Assembly: GCA_965247295.1 (NCBI GenBank)
Contig: CBDFGQ010000008.1
Location: 558,001 to 622,000 of the forward strand
DNA: 64,000 nt
Direction of reading: 5' to 3'
Origin: CBDFGQ01 sp965247295
GTDB taxonomy: Bacteria > Chloroflexota > Dehalococcoidia > Lucifugimonadales > JAGWBF01
Part shown: positions 17,092 through 26,138 of the stretch, one piece after another
Layout of the letters: each line of letters opens with the position of its first letter
How positions within the stretch are numbered: position 1 is the stretch's first letter
Notes under the pieces: model-generated
Seen by the model: only the letters and a program-made list of their open reading frames with translations
Told to the model about the DNA's origin: nothing
Database searches by the model: none
Program-made: the position numbers and the translations under genes

Positions 17092-17715
17092 TCAGTCTCC
17101 GTTCCCTGGCGTTCGGTCCTTTAATACGGATATTTTCCCGGGAGGAACCACCTCACTGATGAATACCTGGAACGGCACACCTTCCCACTTTACGACGGAG
17201 AGGACGCGCCTTTCCTTCTGGCTAACGAAATCCCAGAGGTAAAATCCCTCTCCACCCTCATCCTCATCTTCATAATAGATCACTTCGTGGCTGTTCTTGT
17301 AGTGATAGCGCGTACCGTCGTAGGTGAAATGGTTATCGATGGAATTTTCTTCGTCCATCTGGATAAGCTTCTCCTCCGTGAGGCCCACACTGGCCAGGCC
17401 CATGGGCCTCTTGTTGGTGGTGGCCGTCACGAACAGCTCATCTTCTTCCGCCCACTCAACCCAGAACCGCCTTTCACCATCCTCCCCGATGACCTCGAAC
17501 CACTCACCAGCGTCGCTTTCATACCGGTTCTTCTGTTCTACGACGAAGCTATCCCTGCGCTCGATGGTACGATAAACATCGTCAAACCCTTCGGTCAACC
17601 CGAATATGGCGATCTCATCCCCGACCTGCGGGTTCATGATGCTGTCGTCCAGCACAGGGCGAGCCAGTTGCGATGTCCGTTGTTTCTTGCCCTTTTTAAA
17701 TAGCGTCCTAAACAT
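17092..17715 (-). CDS. DUF4178-like protein
   Basis: The 207-residue soluble protein is mostly beta strand. Two similar segments carry the Trp/aromatic pattern of DUF4178: VGDEIAIFG ... EWFEVIGEDGERRFWVEW and FTYDGTRYHY ... GGEGFYLWDFVSQKERRVL. Proteins of this type repeatedly sit beside DUF350 genes. It is directly coupled to the DUF350 gene (2-base gap), which supports joint function at the membrane. The family call is from pattern and neighbourhood. Confidence 0.65.
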   Translation of the reverse strand: MFRTLFKKGKKQRTSQLARPVLDDSIMNPQVGDEIAIFGLTEGFDDVYRTIERRDSFVVEQKNRYESDAGEWFEVIGEDGERRFWVEWAEEDELFVTATTNKRPMGLASVGLTEEKLIQMDEENSIDNHFTYDGTRYHYKNSHEVIYYEDEDEGGEGFYLWDFVSQKERRVLSVVKWEGVPFQVFISEVVPPGKISVLKDRTPGNGD

Positions 17716-17821
17716 GATCCCGGTGTTCAGGCCAAATACATCTTGTGTGCGGATGGGTATGCACTATTGTAGATTTGAATATCGGACAGAGTCAATGGAC
17801 CACGGGTTGTCAAAAAGCAGG

Positions 17822-19228
17822 TTACCGATCAGATGGGAATCCACTATTGGATGGCTCATGTATGCGGGATCTGTAATCCGACTCCTCGACCCGGTGCTGG
17901 GGCACCAATACAGGTCGTTCATGTTCCACGGTGGTGGGCGAGATCGGACGCCGCACAACCTTGGGATCGATCCCAGCTTTTAGTGCTGCCATTACTCCAG
18001 CCGCTTCCCAGTAATTGTCGACGATGTGCAGCTGCCCTTGCTTCCAGGGTAGGGAGGTGAGATCGTTTCTCATCAACGTCCGGTTCTCACGCACCGAGAT
18101 CACCGGCATCCCCTGCTCCAACGCGGCCAGGGTCGGCAGTCCCAAACACCCGTCGGGTATCACCAAACATGCCACATCGCTGGCGGTGAGCACACCGTTG
18201 GCCATCATGGCGTTGCTGTCGGTCACGATCCTGGGACTCCTCTGAAGGCCCTTCAGGATGCTATGAAGAAAGGTCAAGGAAATAGCCTCCGCGGCCATTC
18301 GAGGGTCCACAATTCCGACGTCCATGCTCGCGATCTCTTCTGACTCCAGCATCGGCGAGTGGGCCGACGGCACATCGTATGATGCTGAAATTGTGTGGGT
18401 GAGCATAGCTTCGACGCCACCCCAGGGATTGACCATACTCCCCGCGCTCTGGAAATAGTCACGATGGTAGCTGGGCGGAACCGAGATCACCGACGAAACC
18501 GCGATGGCATCATAGTCCCCGCAGTGCTGATCCAAAACCCTGAACAGGCGGTCCAGGCCGGCAACATAGCCCACAGCCGTTCCGGACGCCGAGTAGCTTG
18601 ACCTCATTTCGAGGGGAGGGTCAAGCTGGACGACCCGCGGGCAGATCAATCCGTAGCATGCCCGAGCAGCATTGACGGCGTTGATCGCACCATCTGTGAA
18701 CATATGGTCATAGTGAGAGTCGATTACTACCAGGACCCGGTTTGAGCGTACCGGTTGTAGGCCGGCGGTGCCCATGAGCATCCGGCAAAGGGCGCCACCC
18801 TCGACATACAGGGAATTCGCCGGCATTTCATTAATATCTGAAGCGTTGACAACGTTGGGGTGAGTGATCAGCGTGTCACAAACCGAGGCCAGTAGCTGTG
18901 CGACGGGAGTTGCATCCCCAGCATGTCCACCTATGTCCGCTCCCACACCGGTTGGGATCACCAGGACAGCGTTGAAGCTTTCGGTGTTCTCCACCTTCCT
19001 CCTGGCAAACTTGAGGAGAGTGTCCCGCGAAAGGGAGCTGGAGTCCCGGTTACCATGGAAGGCTGCGATCTCACATCGGTACAGGTCCTCGTCGGATTCG
19101 GCAACGACGAAGCGGATAGGCGTGGCATCATCGGTGAGGCGAGCATCGATCTCCCAGGCTAAATACTCCAGAATGCTCCCATGGCCCCTGGGTGCTGGTA
19201 GTTCAATTTCCGTTTGGATCAGGTGCAT
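17822..19228 (-). CDS. DUF3326-family protein
   Basis: The 468-residue protein carries the DUF3326 core: VLVIPTGVGADIGGHAGDA, LITHPNVVNASDINEMPANS and YVEGGALCRMLMG at about residues 85-155, then a Rossmann-like second half with DACLVIPDGCLG-type segments (here VACLVIPDGCLGLPTLAALE). The family is widespread in cyanobacteria and some other phyla and lacks an assigned reaction as far as I know. It overlaps the end of the upstream PLP-decarboxylase-like gene by 26 bases, so the two are co-transcribed and probably act in one pathway. The next gene follows after 106 bases. Confidence 0.8.
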   Translation of the reverse strand: MHLIQTEIELPAPRGHGSILEYLAWEIDARLTDDATPIRFVVAESDEDLYRCEIAAFHGNRDSSSLSRDTLLKFARRKVENTESFNAVLVIPTGVGADIGGHAGDATPVAQLLASVCDTLITHPNVVNASDINEMPANSLYVEGGALCRMLMGTAGLQPVRSNRVLVVIDSHYDHMFTDGAINAVNAARACYGLICPRVVQLDPPLEMRSSYSASGTAVGYVAGLDRLFRVLDQHCGDYDAIAVSSVISVPPSYHRDYFQSAGSMVNPWGGVEAMLTHTISASYDVPSAHSPMLESEEIASMDVGIVDPRMAAEAISLTFLHSILKGLQRSPRIVTDSNAMMANGVLTASDVACLVIPDGCLGLPTLAALEQGMPVISVRENRTLMRNDLTSLPWKQGQLHIVDNYWEAAGVMAALKAGIDPKVVRRPISPTTVEHERPVLVPQHRVEESDYRSRIHEPSNSGFPSDR

Positions 19229-20456
19229 CGGGCTGCATCCCCCATCTGCAAGAATATTCCTCGAAGGTGAATCGCTTCTTCAACGCGAGGTCGCCATGGG
19301 CAGTCAACGCATAGATCGATGGGAAGTTAAGGCCGTTAAAGGTGTGAGCCTTTACCAGTGTGTACGCGCCGAAGTCGCCAAAGATGACCCTGGAACCAAC
19401 CTCCAGCGGCTCTTCGAAGGAGTAGTCCCCGAATATATCCCCTGCCAGGCATGTAGAACCGGCTAGCAAGTAGCTGAACTCCCCGGTTTCTGATGCTCCC
19501 AACACATATGGGAGGTACTGGTATTCGAACACCTCGGGCATATGATTTATCGAGGTGTCGAGAATGGCGATGGACCGGCCATCGCTGCAAAAAACATCAA
19601 GCACGGTGGATACAAGGTAGCCAGCTTCCCGTACTATGGCCGAACCCGGCTCGACGAACACCTTCAGTCGAGACCGGCTCCGCAGGAATTGCACGGCTTC
19701 GATGAATTGCTGGCTACCACCGTCCTCCTCTTCGAACAGGTAGCCGCCGCCCAGATTTACCCACTGGAGGCTCGGCAGGATATTTCCGATCTGCGCGACG
19801 AGCTGACGGACCATGGTAAGCAATTGCCCCAGGTCCGGGGAGTCGCAGTTAGCATGGAAATGTATACCGCTGAGCCCATCGGCGGCCAAAGGGATGGCGG
19901 GGGCTCCACCTATCATCTCCTGGATCGGTACTCCCAGCTTTGAGTGCTGCCGGCAGGGGTCGTATCTGGGGTCCGATACAAAGGACCGCTGAGGGTTGAT
20001 CCTGAGACCGCAGTTTACCCTCCCTCCCAGCTCATTTTTGTGACGTTGCCACTGTGAGATGGAGTTGAAGGAAATGTAATCGCACAGCTCGGCAAGCTTG
20101 CCCATTTCGTTGGGTCTCAAGCCTGGAGTGGTCAGGTGTACCGTTTTATCCCCTTCTGACACAGTTCGGGCCAGGGCTGCTTCAAATAGGGAGCTGACGG
20201 AGAACCCGTCGACATAAGGAGCGATCAGACCTAGTACCTCTACAAAGGTCAGGGGTTTTAAGGAGTAGAGGAGCTGGCAGCCAGCCCTATCTGCTATACC
20301 GCGCAAATATTCACAACGTTGAACGATTGCTTCCTCATCGTAGACGAACGCAGGGGTTTCCAGACCGATGCAAGACACCAGGATGTCCCCGACGGAATCT
20401 TCTTCGCCGACGGTAGATTTGCCCTGGGAGTAGAGTTGGGACTCCGTGGTGTGCAT
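19203..20456 (-). CDS. PLP-dependent decarboxylase, carboxynorspermidine-decarboxylase-like
   Basis: This is a fold-III (alanine-racemase type) PLP enzyme. Seen from the chosen ATG: the lysine in LLYSLKP, GLRINP, GIHFHANCDS, VNLGGGY, FVEPGSAI, INHMPEVFEY and the active-site Cys in AGSTCLAGDIFGDYSF. The HMPEVFEYxYxP and STCLAGD blocks point to the NspC/CANSDC branch, which makes norspermidine or spermidine from carboxy-polyamines, over lysA or speA types. The frame stays open to a TTG at 20627, but those 57 residues look non-coding. It heads a four-gene leftward operon and overlaps the DUF3326 gene. No carboxynorspermidine synthase is in the window, so the substrate may differ. Confidence 0.8.
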   Translation of the reverse strand: MHTTESQLYSQGKSTVGEEDSVGDILVSCIGLETPAFVYDEEAIVQRCEYLRGIADRAGCQLLYSLKPLTFVEVLGLIAPYVDGFSVSSLFEAALARTVSEGDKTVHLTTPGLRPNEMGKLAELCDYISFNSISQWQRHKNELGGRVNCGLRINPQRSFVSDPRYDPCRQHSKLGVPIQEMIGGAPAIPLAADGLSGIHFHANCDSPDLGQLLTMVRQLVAQIGNILPSLQWVNLGGGYLFEEEDGGSQQFIEAVQFLRSRSRLKVFVEPGSAIVREAGYLVSTVLDVFCSDGRSIAILDTSINHMPEVFEYQYLPYVLGASETGEFSYLLAGSTCLAGDIFGDYSFEEPLEVGSRVIFGDFGAYTLVKAHTFNGLNFPSIYALTAHGDLALKKRFTFEEYSCRWGMQPDAPDPNGN

Positions 20457-20627
20457 TCTGAGGTTCAATGGTGAGTACACTTCACCCCCATTCGCCCACT
20501 TGATCCCGCAACCTGGGCGTCCGGCGAGAGACGCTAACCGGATAACTTGGGGCCGGATTCCCGTGTTACGGTTTCCACCCGTCGCAACACGGTCTCCGGG
20601 CATGTAGAAGTAATCGAGGTACCGCAA

Positions 20628-21371
20628 CCAGGGTCAAATTAGCTCACCAATTCTACCACGGGATAATTTCACCCACAATGACCTACGACCAGCAACAGGA
20701 TGTGGGTTGAGATGGTCTATTCATGCGCGGGATTGTTTTGCTTAGGACGGGGCTGCGACGGCCCGCCACCACTACGCTAGCCCAAAGGCATCCCGCAACG
20801 CTGCTAAGTGACGCAGGCTTCTCGCGCCGGTGGATCACCAGGCTCCGCTCCACCAAACCGGCGGCGGTGCCCTCCTCCAGCTTTATACTGGCCCTCCAAT
20901 CTGCCGACCCCTTTTTGACAGGTCCTCCAACGCCTTCATGTGTTCCCATATTCCGCAGGAGAAACCCTTCTGCGGGACTGGGACAGGATGGGGGCCGTTT
21001 ACGCCTACTCAGAGCCCCACTGACGGCACATATCATCTCACACCGTCTGGACACACCTCGAGACGGCGAGTGGCATGGAGGCCACCGGCTAACGACCGAC
21101 GGGATGGATGTAACGCGGCGGACCAGGCAGCGGGCCAGACGCCGAGTGGCGGGCTGACCTCCGCCGCACCTGACAAAGCTTCCAGCTCTTTCGCTCGGGA
21201 GCGCCTTTGGCCCGCCAGAAATTTCCATATCCTCTCGGCCCAGCCTGGGCGAAGCCCGCCCTGGTATAATCCAGGCACTGAATCCCTACCCTGTTTGGGC
21301 AAGGCCCTCCAGTATCAAAAGGTTACCATGACCGAGGGGTCTGTAGTAGTAGTTCGGCACAGGGGCTTGCT
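20628..21371. other. no convincing gene
   Basis: Long frames exist on both strands because the DNA is GC-rich, but none shows protein-like composition. A TATAAT lies at about 21262 without a good -35 box. This region must hold the promoters of the leftward operon and of the DUF192 gene. Confidence 0.4.
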
Positions 21372-22121
21372 ATGAAAGGGCCGTTTGCCCTCGTTCTGCT
21401 GGGTGTGGCGTTGTTGGCTGCGTGTACAGGCGATCGGCCAACAGTGACACCTGGCTCCAAGCCTGACACTGAGGCTACTCTTGAAGCGCGGGTGCAGGCC
21501 ACCATCGCGGCCATGCCGACTGCCAGTCCAACCCTTCCACTGACCCCTTTACCATCGCCGACAGTGACAGCCACTCCGCTTCCAACCGCTACTCTTACGC
21601 CCACGGCAACACCAACTCTGTTGCCCGCAGCCACTCCTACACCACTAGTTGAACCGACCCGGACGTCTACTCGCACGTCTACATCGGAACCCACATTTGC
21701 TCCCACGCCTATCCGCACTGTCCCTCAGTCTCAGAGTCAGCAGGTGGTGTTTGAGGGAGCCACCTTTGATGTGGAGGTGGCCTTTACGCTAGAGCAGCGT
21801 ACCAGGGGCTTGAAGGGTAGGGAACACCTGGGAGACAGAGAGGGGATGCTGTTTATCCACGAAGCGGAGGGAATCCCCCGCTTTTGGATGAGGGGAATGC
21901 TGATTCCTCTGGACATGGTGTGGATAGACGCTAACGGCGTTGTGGCCGGGGTCACCGCCAACGTATCTCCCGCTCTCGAAGGGAGGAGCCCTGAAATCTA
22001 CTCCCCGCCTCGACCGATACTATATGTCCTGGAGATCAACGCGGGTCTGGCGGAGCCGGTGGGAATTCGTGCTGGGAGTCAGGCCAGGTTTGTACCGGAG
22101 TTCGATGATGAGGCGGGCTGA
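21372..22121 (+). CDS. lipoprotein with C-terminal DUF192 domain
   Basis: A lipoprotein signal (LVLLGVALLAAC, lipobox Cys near residue 18) is followed by about 90 residues of Pro/Thr/Ser-rich linker that should be extended at the cell surface. The DUF192 domain then covers residues 125-245, with RTRGLKGREHL, GMLFIHEAEG and FWMRGMLIPLDMVWID. DUF192 proteins are small exported proteins of unknown activity. The gene is single, and its end abuts a gene relic on the other strand. Confidence 0.88.
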   Translation: MKGPFALVLLGVALLAACTGDRPTVTPGSKPDTEATLEARVQATIAAMPTASPTLPLTPLPSPTVTATPLPTATLTPTATPTLLPAATPTPLVEPTRTSTRTSTSEPTFAPTPIRTVPQSQSQQVVFEGATFDVEVAFTLEQRTRGLKGREHLGDREGMLFIHEAEGIPRFWMRGMLIPLDMVWIDANGVVAGVTANVSPALEGRSPEIYSPPRPILYVLEINAGLAEPVGIRAGSQARFVPEFDDEAG

Positions 22122-22123
22122 TG

Positions 22124-22417
22124 GTCTGTTTGACTCAGGTGGGCGCCGCGCTGGCGGAATCTGGGCTCCAGGCGGCGAACCAAGTCGGGCCCGCAGGTGG
22201 ACGGGTCCAAGTACACGTGTCCCTCCTTGATCCCAGCCAAAATGCTGTCGCGCCCTTCCACCTGCCTGGGTCCGGGAAGGGAGGTCAACGTTACCTCACA
22301 CTGGACGGCCACCTCGCCACGTGAGGCACCGAGCCTGGCTCCTCTCTCTAGCAACTGCCGGGTAGCTTCTTCCCTGGCGTCCTGCACTACCATCGCATAT
22401 CCGGCATTCTGGATATT
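22124..22417 (-). pseudogene. fragment of a 3-hydroxyisobutyrate-dehydrogenase-like gene
   Basis: The frame reads NAGYAMVVQDAREEATRQLL, GARLGASRGEVAVQCEV, TSLPGPRQVEG and GIKEGHVYLDPSTCGPDLV. This is the stretch just after the nucleotide-binding loop of NAD-dependent beta-hydroxyacid dehydrogenases (GAxxAxSPxEVAxxCEVVFTSLPGP). The GxGxxG start and the catalytic C-terminal domain are absent. It follows directly after the stop codon of the broken amidohydrolase and fades into the end of the DUF192 gene. Confidence 0.6.
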
Positions 22418-22425
22418 CTGGGGGC

Positions 22426-23635
22426 TTACAGGTGGTACACCCTGGCTGCATTTCCCCCAGCGATCTTGGCTTTCTCTTCCTCGCTACAGTCGGCCAGGAT
22501 CTCCTCCAGAATCTCCCGGCTCCTTGGGAAGGTTGACTCTTGGTGAGGGTAGTCAGAGCCCCACTGAAGGGTGTCGACGCCAATGATGTCCCGTAGTTGG
22601 ATACCCAGCGCGTCCTCCTGGAAGCCAAGGAACACGTTGCGGCGGAAAAAATCGCTTGGCCTCATGTTGTCCTTGAACCTGTAGCCCGTTACGCCTGCGG
22701 CCCTTTGATCATAGTTGTAGTCTATTCGGTCAAGGAAGTGAGCAGCCCACGATATTTCATGTTCCACTGCTCCGACCTGAAGCTTCGGATAGCGCTCGAA
22801 CACACCCGCAAGTATCATGTCAGTGAGGGACATTCGCACGTAGTGGTCAAAGTTTATCGTGACGGCGAACCTGTTGGTACGCCTGAAGAAGGCTGGGCCG
22901 AGGTTTTCCGAAACGAGGCGCTGCGCCTACTGGTTCTATCTCCCTCCCCGGAGCCGAACCGGTTTGTTGCGGCGTGGAGGCCAAGGGGCATCTCAAGGTC
23001 CTGGGCTGCGGCCCACAGGGGTTCGTACTCCGGCGAATCATATCGTCGATCTTCGGGGGGATACACGGTGATCATCGCGCCAACAAACCCAAGTTTTCGG
23101 CACCTCTCCAGCTCGTTTACGCCCACCCGCACATCGTCCACATTGACCATGGCGATACCCGTGAGGCGTTTCGGGGATGTGTGGCAGAACTCCGCAAGCC
23201 AATCGTTATATGTCTGAAAGACGGCCGTTAAAAGCTCGCTATCCGGCACCTTGAACAACTGGAGCCCAAGGGTTGGATATAGAATGCTTGTATCCACGCC
23301 GTCAATGTCCATGTCTTTGACCTGCTCTTCAGGGATGTAGCCTCCTGGGCGGACGTTCTCAAATATGTCGCCGCTAGTCAGCTCGCTCGGTGCCTCGAAC
23401 CTCCTACCCGTCTGAGCCCCACCGAATCCGAATCCCGTGGTTAGCTTCAGGCCATCGCAATACCGAATCCCGTGGTTAGCTTCAGGCCATCGCAATACCA
23501 CCAATCGCCTCCCTCTTCCCGCAAAGTCCGTGGAGCTCGCTCTCGGAACTTTGAACCTATTCTGGTCTGCCACAGGTCTGGCGGTTCCATCACATGGTTA
23601 TCTGATGAAATGATTCTGTAATCGGCCATTGACAT
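22426..23635 (-). pseudogene. amidohydrolase-2 family metal-dependent hydrolase, broken twice
   Basis: Read leftward, the pieces form one protein of about 400 residues: MADYRIISSDNHVMEPPDLW (metal-binding start), then KDMDIDGVDTSILYPTLGLQL and PEYEPLWAAAQDLEMPLGLH, then RMSLTDMILAGVFERYPKLQ, HFLDRIDYNY and WGSDYPHQESTFPRSREILE with the late catalytic Asp. The first break is a 35-base tandem duplication at 23429-23498. The second is a single-base shift near 22930, where one frame ends and RLVSENLGPAFFRRTNRF continues in another. The family hydrolyses or decarboxylates small ring compounds and esters. It is non-functional as sequenced. Confidence 0.85.
23429..23498. repeat. exact 35-base tandem duplication inside the amidohydrolase gene
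   Basis: Bases 23429-23463 and 23464-23498 are identical and adjacent, starting CGAATCCCGTGGTTAGC. Since 35 is not a multiple of three, the second copy shifts the frame. Removing one copy restores GGDWWYCDGLKLTTGFG joined to FGGAQTGRRFEAP. Confidence 0.95.
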
Positions 23636-23788
23636 ACTTCCTCTTGCTGATGAATAAGCCTATGAGAGCGAAATCACCGCAAGGTAAAACGACTATGCGA
23701 TTTCCTGAACATTGAATGGAACGAAGTATCCAAACCAGGATATATTGTATAAAAGCCTAAACGATTCGGCCATCCTCATCGCGTTACC

Positions 23789-25126
23789 TTACGCCGAGGT
23801 CGCGGAGCGTGCCTCGGGAGGCAGAGCCTGCTCCCAGTTGGGCATTAGATGGCGGGATGTTGCTGGCAGGAGTAGGATCGACACCACGCCCAAGAGGCTC
23901 GTCATAAAAGAAAGGACTACGGCCCAGGAATACTCCCCCGTTATGTCCCAAATGAATCCCCCCACCCAGGCTCCCATCGCCATCCCGATGCCGGACCCCA
24001 GCATCTGCCAGCCATAGGCGGTGCCGATGGGAGCCTTGCCGAAGTACTGGCGGTTGATGATCGGGAAGGCGCTCATCTCGCCCCCCAGGCCAATGCCAAA
24101 GATGACGGCAAACAGATAGAAGGTCCAGGCCTCGTGGGCGAAGAGAAGTATGGGCACCGGCGCGGTCTGTAGAATGAAACAGACCACCATCACCCCCTTG
24201 CTTCCCAGGCGGTCCGCCGTTACAGGCACGACGAACCGGGTGATGGCGCTTACGGCGTATAGAGCGACGACGAGTCCGGCCGCCAGTCCCTGAGACACCC
24301 CCCGCTCCATCGCCATGGCCACCAGGAATATCAGGATAATGTTGTGCCCCACGCACCCCCAGAAATGGATGCCGATCAGATTCCAGAAGGCACTTGTGTG
24401 CTGGGCCTGCTGAAGGAACACCTTGGTCCTGACTTTCGCGGTGCCGCCCCTCTGTAGCCTTTCAACCGGTTCTTCCTCCGCTGCGCCGATGGGCTTGAGG
24501 CCTATCTCCCCGGGTTCGTTGTAAAAATGCCTGATCATCACGAGTAGCAGTAGACCTCCCACCATGCCCGGTCCCCAGAAGGCCCACTTCAGACCGTAGT
24601 GGTTGAGCAGAAGCAATACCATGGGAATGGCGATCACGGTTCCCATTCCTTGAGAGGCCTGCAAAGCCCCCATACCTATCCCCAGGTGCTTCTTGAACCA
24701 CATGGAAACTGCGGCCATTAACGGCACTCCGAAGATGGCCATAGAGGCGCTGAGTATCACGCCGAAGTAGATGTAGAATTGCCACAGATGGCTCATGGTG
24801 CCGGTGAGCAGCATGCCAGCCATGAACAAGCACGCACCCAGGACCATGGTGCGGCGGATTCCATACCGGTCGCCCAGCCAGCCAGCCAAGGGGGCGAAGA
24901 TCCCCGAGAAAATCCATTGGAGAGAGAAGGCGAAACCGATGGCGCCGTAGCCCCAGCCAAAGCCTTTGGAAGAGTCCGCCAAGAAGGGTACCAGGACGCT
25001 GCTGGCCATTCGGATGGCCGAGCTGGTCAGCCGTAGCGCGACGGCCAACCCCACGATGACCCAAGCATAGTGAATGTTGTGAGTCCCAACGAATAGGTTC
25101 GAGGGACTCAGCTTAACCTTCAGCAT
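23789..25126 (-). CDS. major facilitator superfamily permease (monocarboxylate/oxalate-formate type)
   Basis: Twelve membrane segments are visible in 445 residues. The MFS loop-2 motif appears as GWLGDRYGIRRTM, and the central cytoplasmic loop is at about 205-235. The N-terminal region and the APLAGWLGDRYG and GIGMGALQASQGMG stretches resemble OFA/MCT-like carriers of small carboxylates; the substrate is a guess. A GAGGGG ribosome-binding site precedes the ATG. The gene follows the broken amidohydrolase at a distance on the same strand, so a joint catabolic role is possible. Confidence 0.85.
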   Translation of the reverse strand: MLKVKLSPSNLFVGTHNIHYAWVIVGLAVALRLTSSAIRMASSVLVPFLADSSKGFGWGYGAIGFAFSLQWIFSGIFAPLAGWLGDRYGIRRTMVLGACLFMAGMLLTGTMSHLWQFYIYFGVILSASMAIFGVPLMAAVSMWFKKHLGIGMGALQASQGMGTVIAIPMVLLLLNHYGLKWAFWGPGMVGGLLLLVMIRHFYNEPGEIGLKPIGAAEEEPVERLQRGGTAKVRTKVFLQQAQHTSAFWNLIGIHFWGCVGHNIILIFLVAMAMERGVSQGLAAGLVVALYAVSAITRFVVPVTADRLGSKGVMVVCFILQTAPVPILLFAHEAWTFYLFAVIFGIGLGGEMSAFPIINRQYFGKAPIGTAYGWQMLGSGIGMAMGAWVGGFIWDITGEYSWAVVLSFMTSLLGVVSILLLPATSRHLMPNWEQALPPEARSATSA

Positions 25127-26039
25127 GGTCCCCTCAGAGAGCCACGGCCCATTCTACACGACCAGGAGGGGTCTTTCGAAATCCCGTTGTAAGGGGCATT
25201 ATCGACTGGCTAATTTCGCCGAACAAATCTCCTCCTCCGGCATGGGCTCATTACGCGACAGTTATTGCCTCAACAATTGAGTGGTTGTCATTGTTAGCGA
25301 AATGTCTTTCTGAGTTTTCATGCCCGGTGGGGCGCCACCGACAGATGAAAATTATTTTCAAAGCAGCAGAGAGCTGAGGCGCCTTTCTGGCACCTGGTAA
25401 CAACCGGACTGACATGCCTACACCAATGGTGGGATGGTCCCGATTAAGCCGTAATTCCCCATAAGAATTGAACTTCGCTCAAGCTCCAATGAAATACGAG
25501 CTCCGATTCATTGACCAGGCGAGTGGCCCCAGGCATATCATAGACAGAGGAGGCTCCAGGAGCAAGAGAGGCCCTTCACCACCGTATCGTCGTGGTCGCC
25601 CGCCAACATCCGGCAGCCTTCTACAGTCTGGATACGTCGCCCGACCCACCAGGCCTAGAAGAGACCGTAGGCTAACCAAGTGACCACCGCTTCTGGCTTC
25701 TTACCCTATCGGCAAGTTTGATGCCCAAGGGATTCCTGGTTTAGGCCCGGCCCACATGGTTTAAACACAGCTTGTGGGAAGTTGCGTCGGGCGTTATCCC
25801 TGAGCCCAACATCCAACCCGGTGCTCTCAGCCCACGGAGGAATACTCCGTTACTAACCAGACGTTCCCCGGGACCATCATATCCCTAGCTCCTGTGAAGG
25901 GTCGGTCGGTTGCTTGTTTGCCCTCCCTCGATCGGCTGCACAGGTAACGAGCGAGGCAGTCTACAGACGTGGGGTCGAGAGGCACTGAAACGGGCGTCCC
26001 CAACGGTACCTGAGTAACCCCAGCACATCGGAGGGCACA
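25127..26039. other. long intergenic region with one repeated leader-like block
   Basis: No protein-like frame is seen. A block at 25453-25560 recurs at 32262-32375. The end of the region carries a GGAGGG ribosome-binding site for the kinase-like gene at 26040. Confidence 0.5.
25453..25560 (+). repeat. leader-like repeat, copy 1
   Basis: Shares TCGCT(C/T)AAGCTCCA(A/G)TGA, TCCGAT, GACCAG and ACAGAGGAGGCTCCAG in order with 32262-32375, in the same orientation. The block ends in an AGGAGG, but no start codon follows at normal spacing. Confidence 0.6.
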
Positions 26040-26138
26040 ATGGCAATCATCACGATCGCAAGAGACTCTTTCAGCGGCGCCCAGGACCTGGCTGCTTACC
26101 TATCCCAGACCCTTGACTACAAGATGGTGTGTTGGGTG

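Noticed and set aside
20683..21375. Three overlapping frames of 140-180 residues on both strands
   Set aside because: None shows hydrophobic-polar patterning or a recognisable motif, and they mutually overlap; kept as intergenic.
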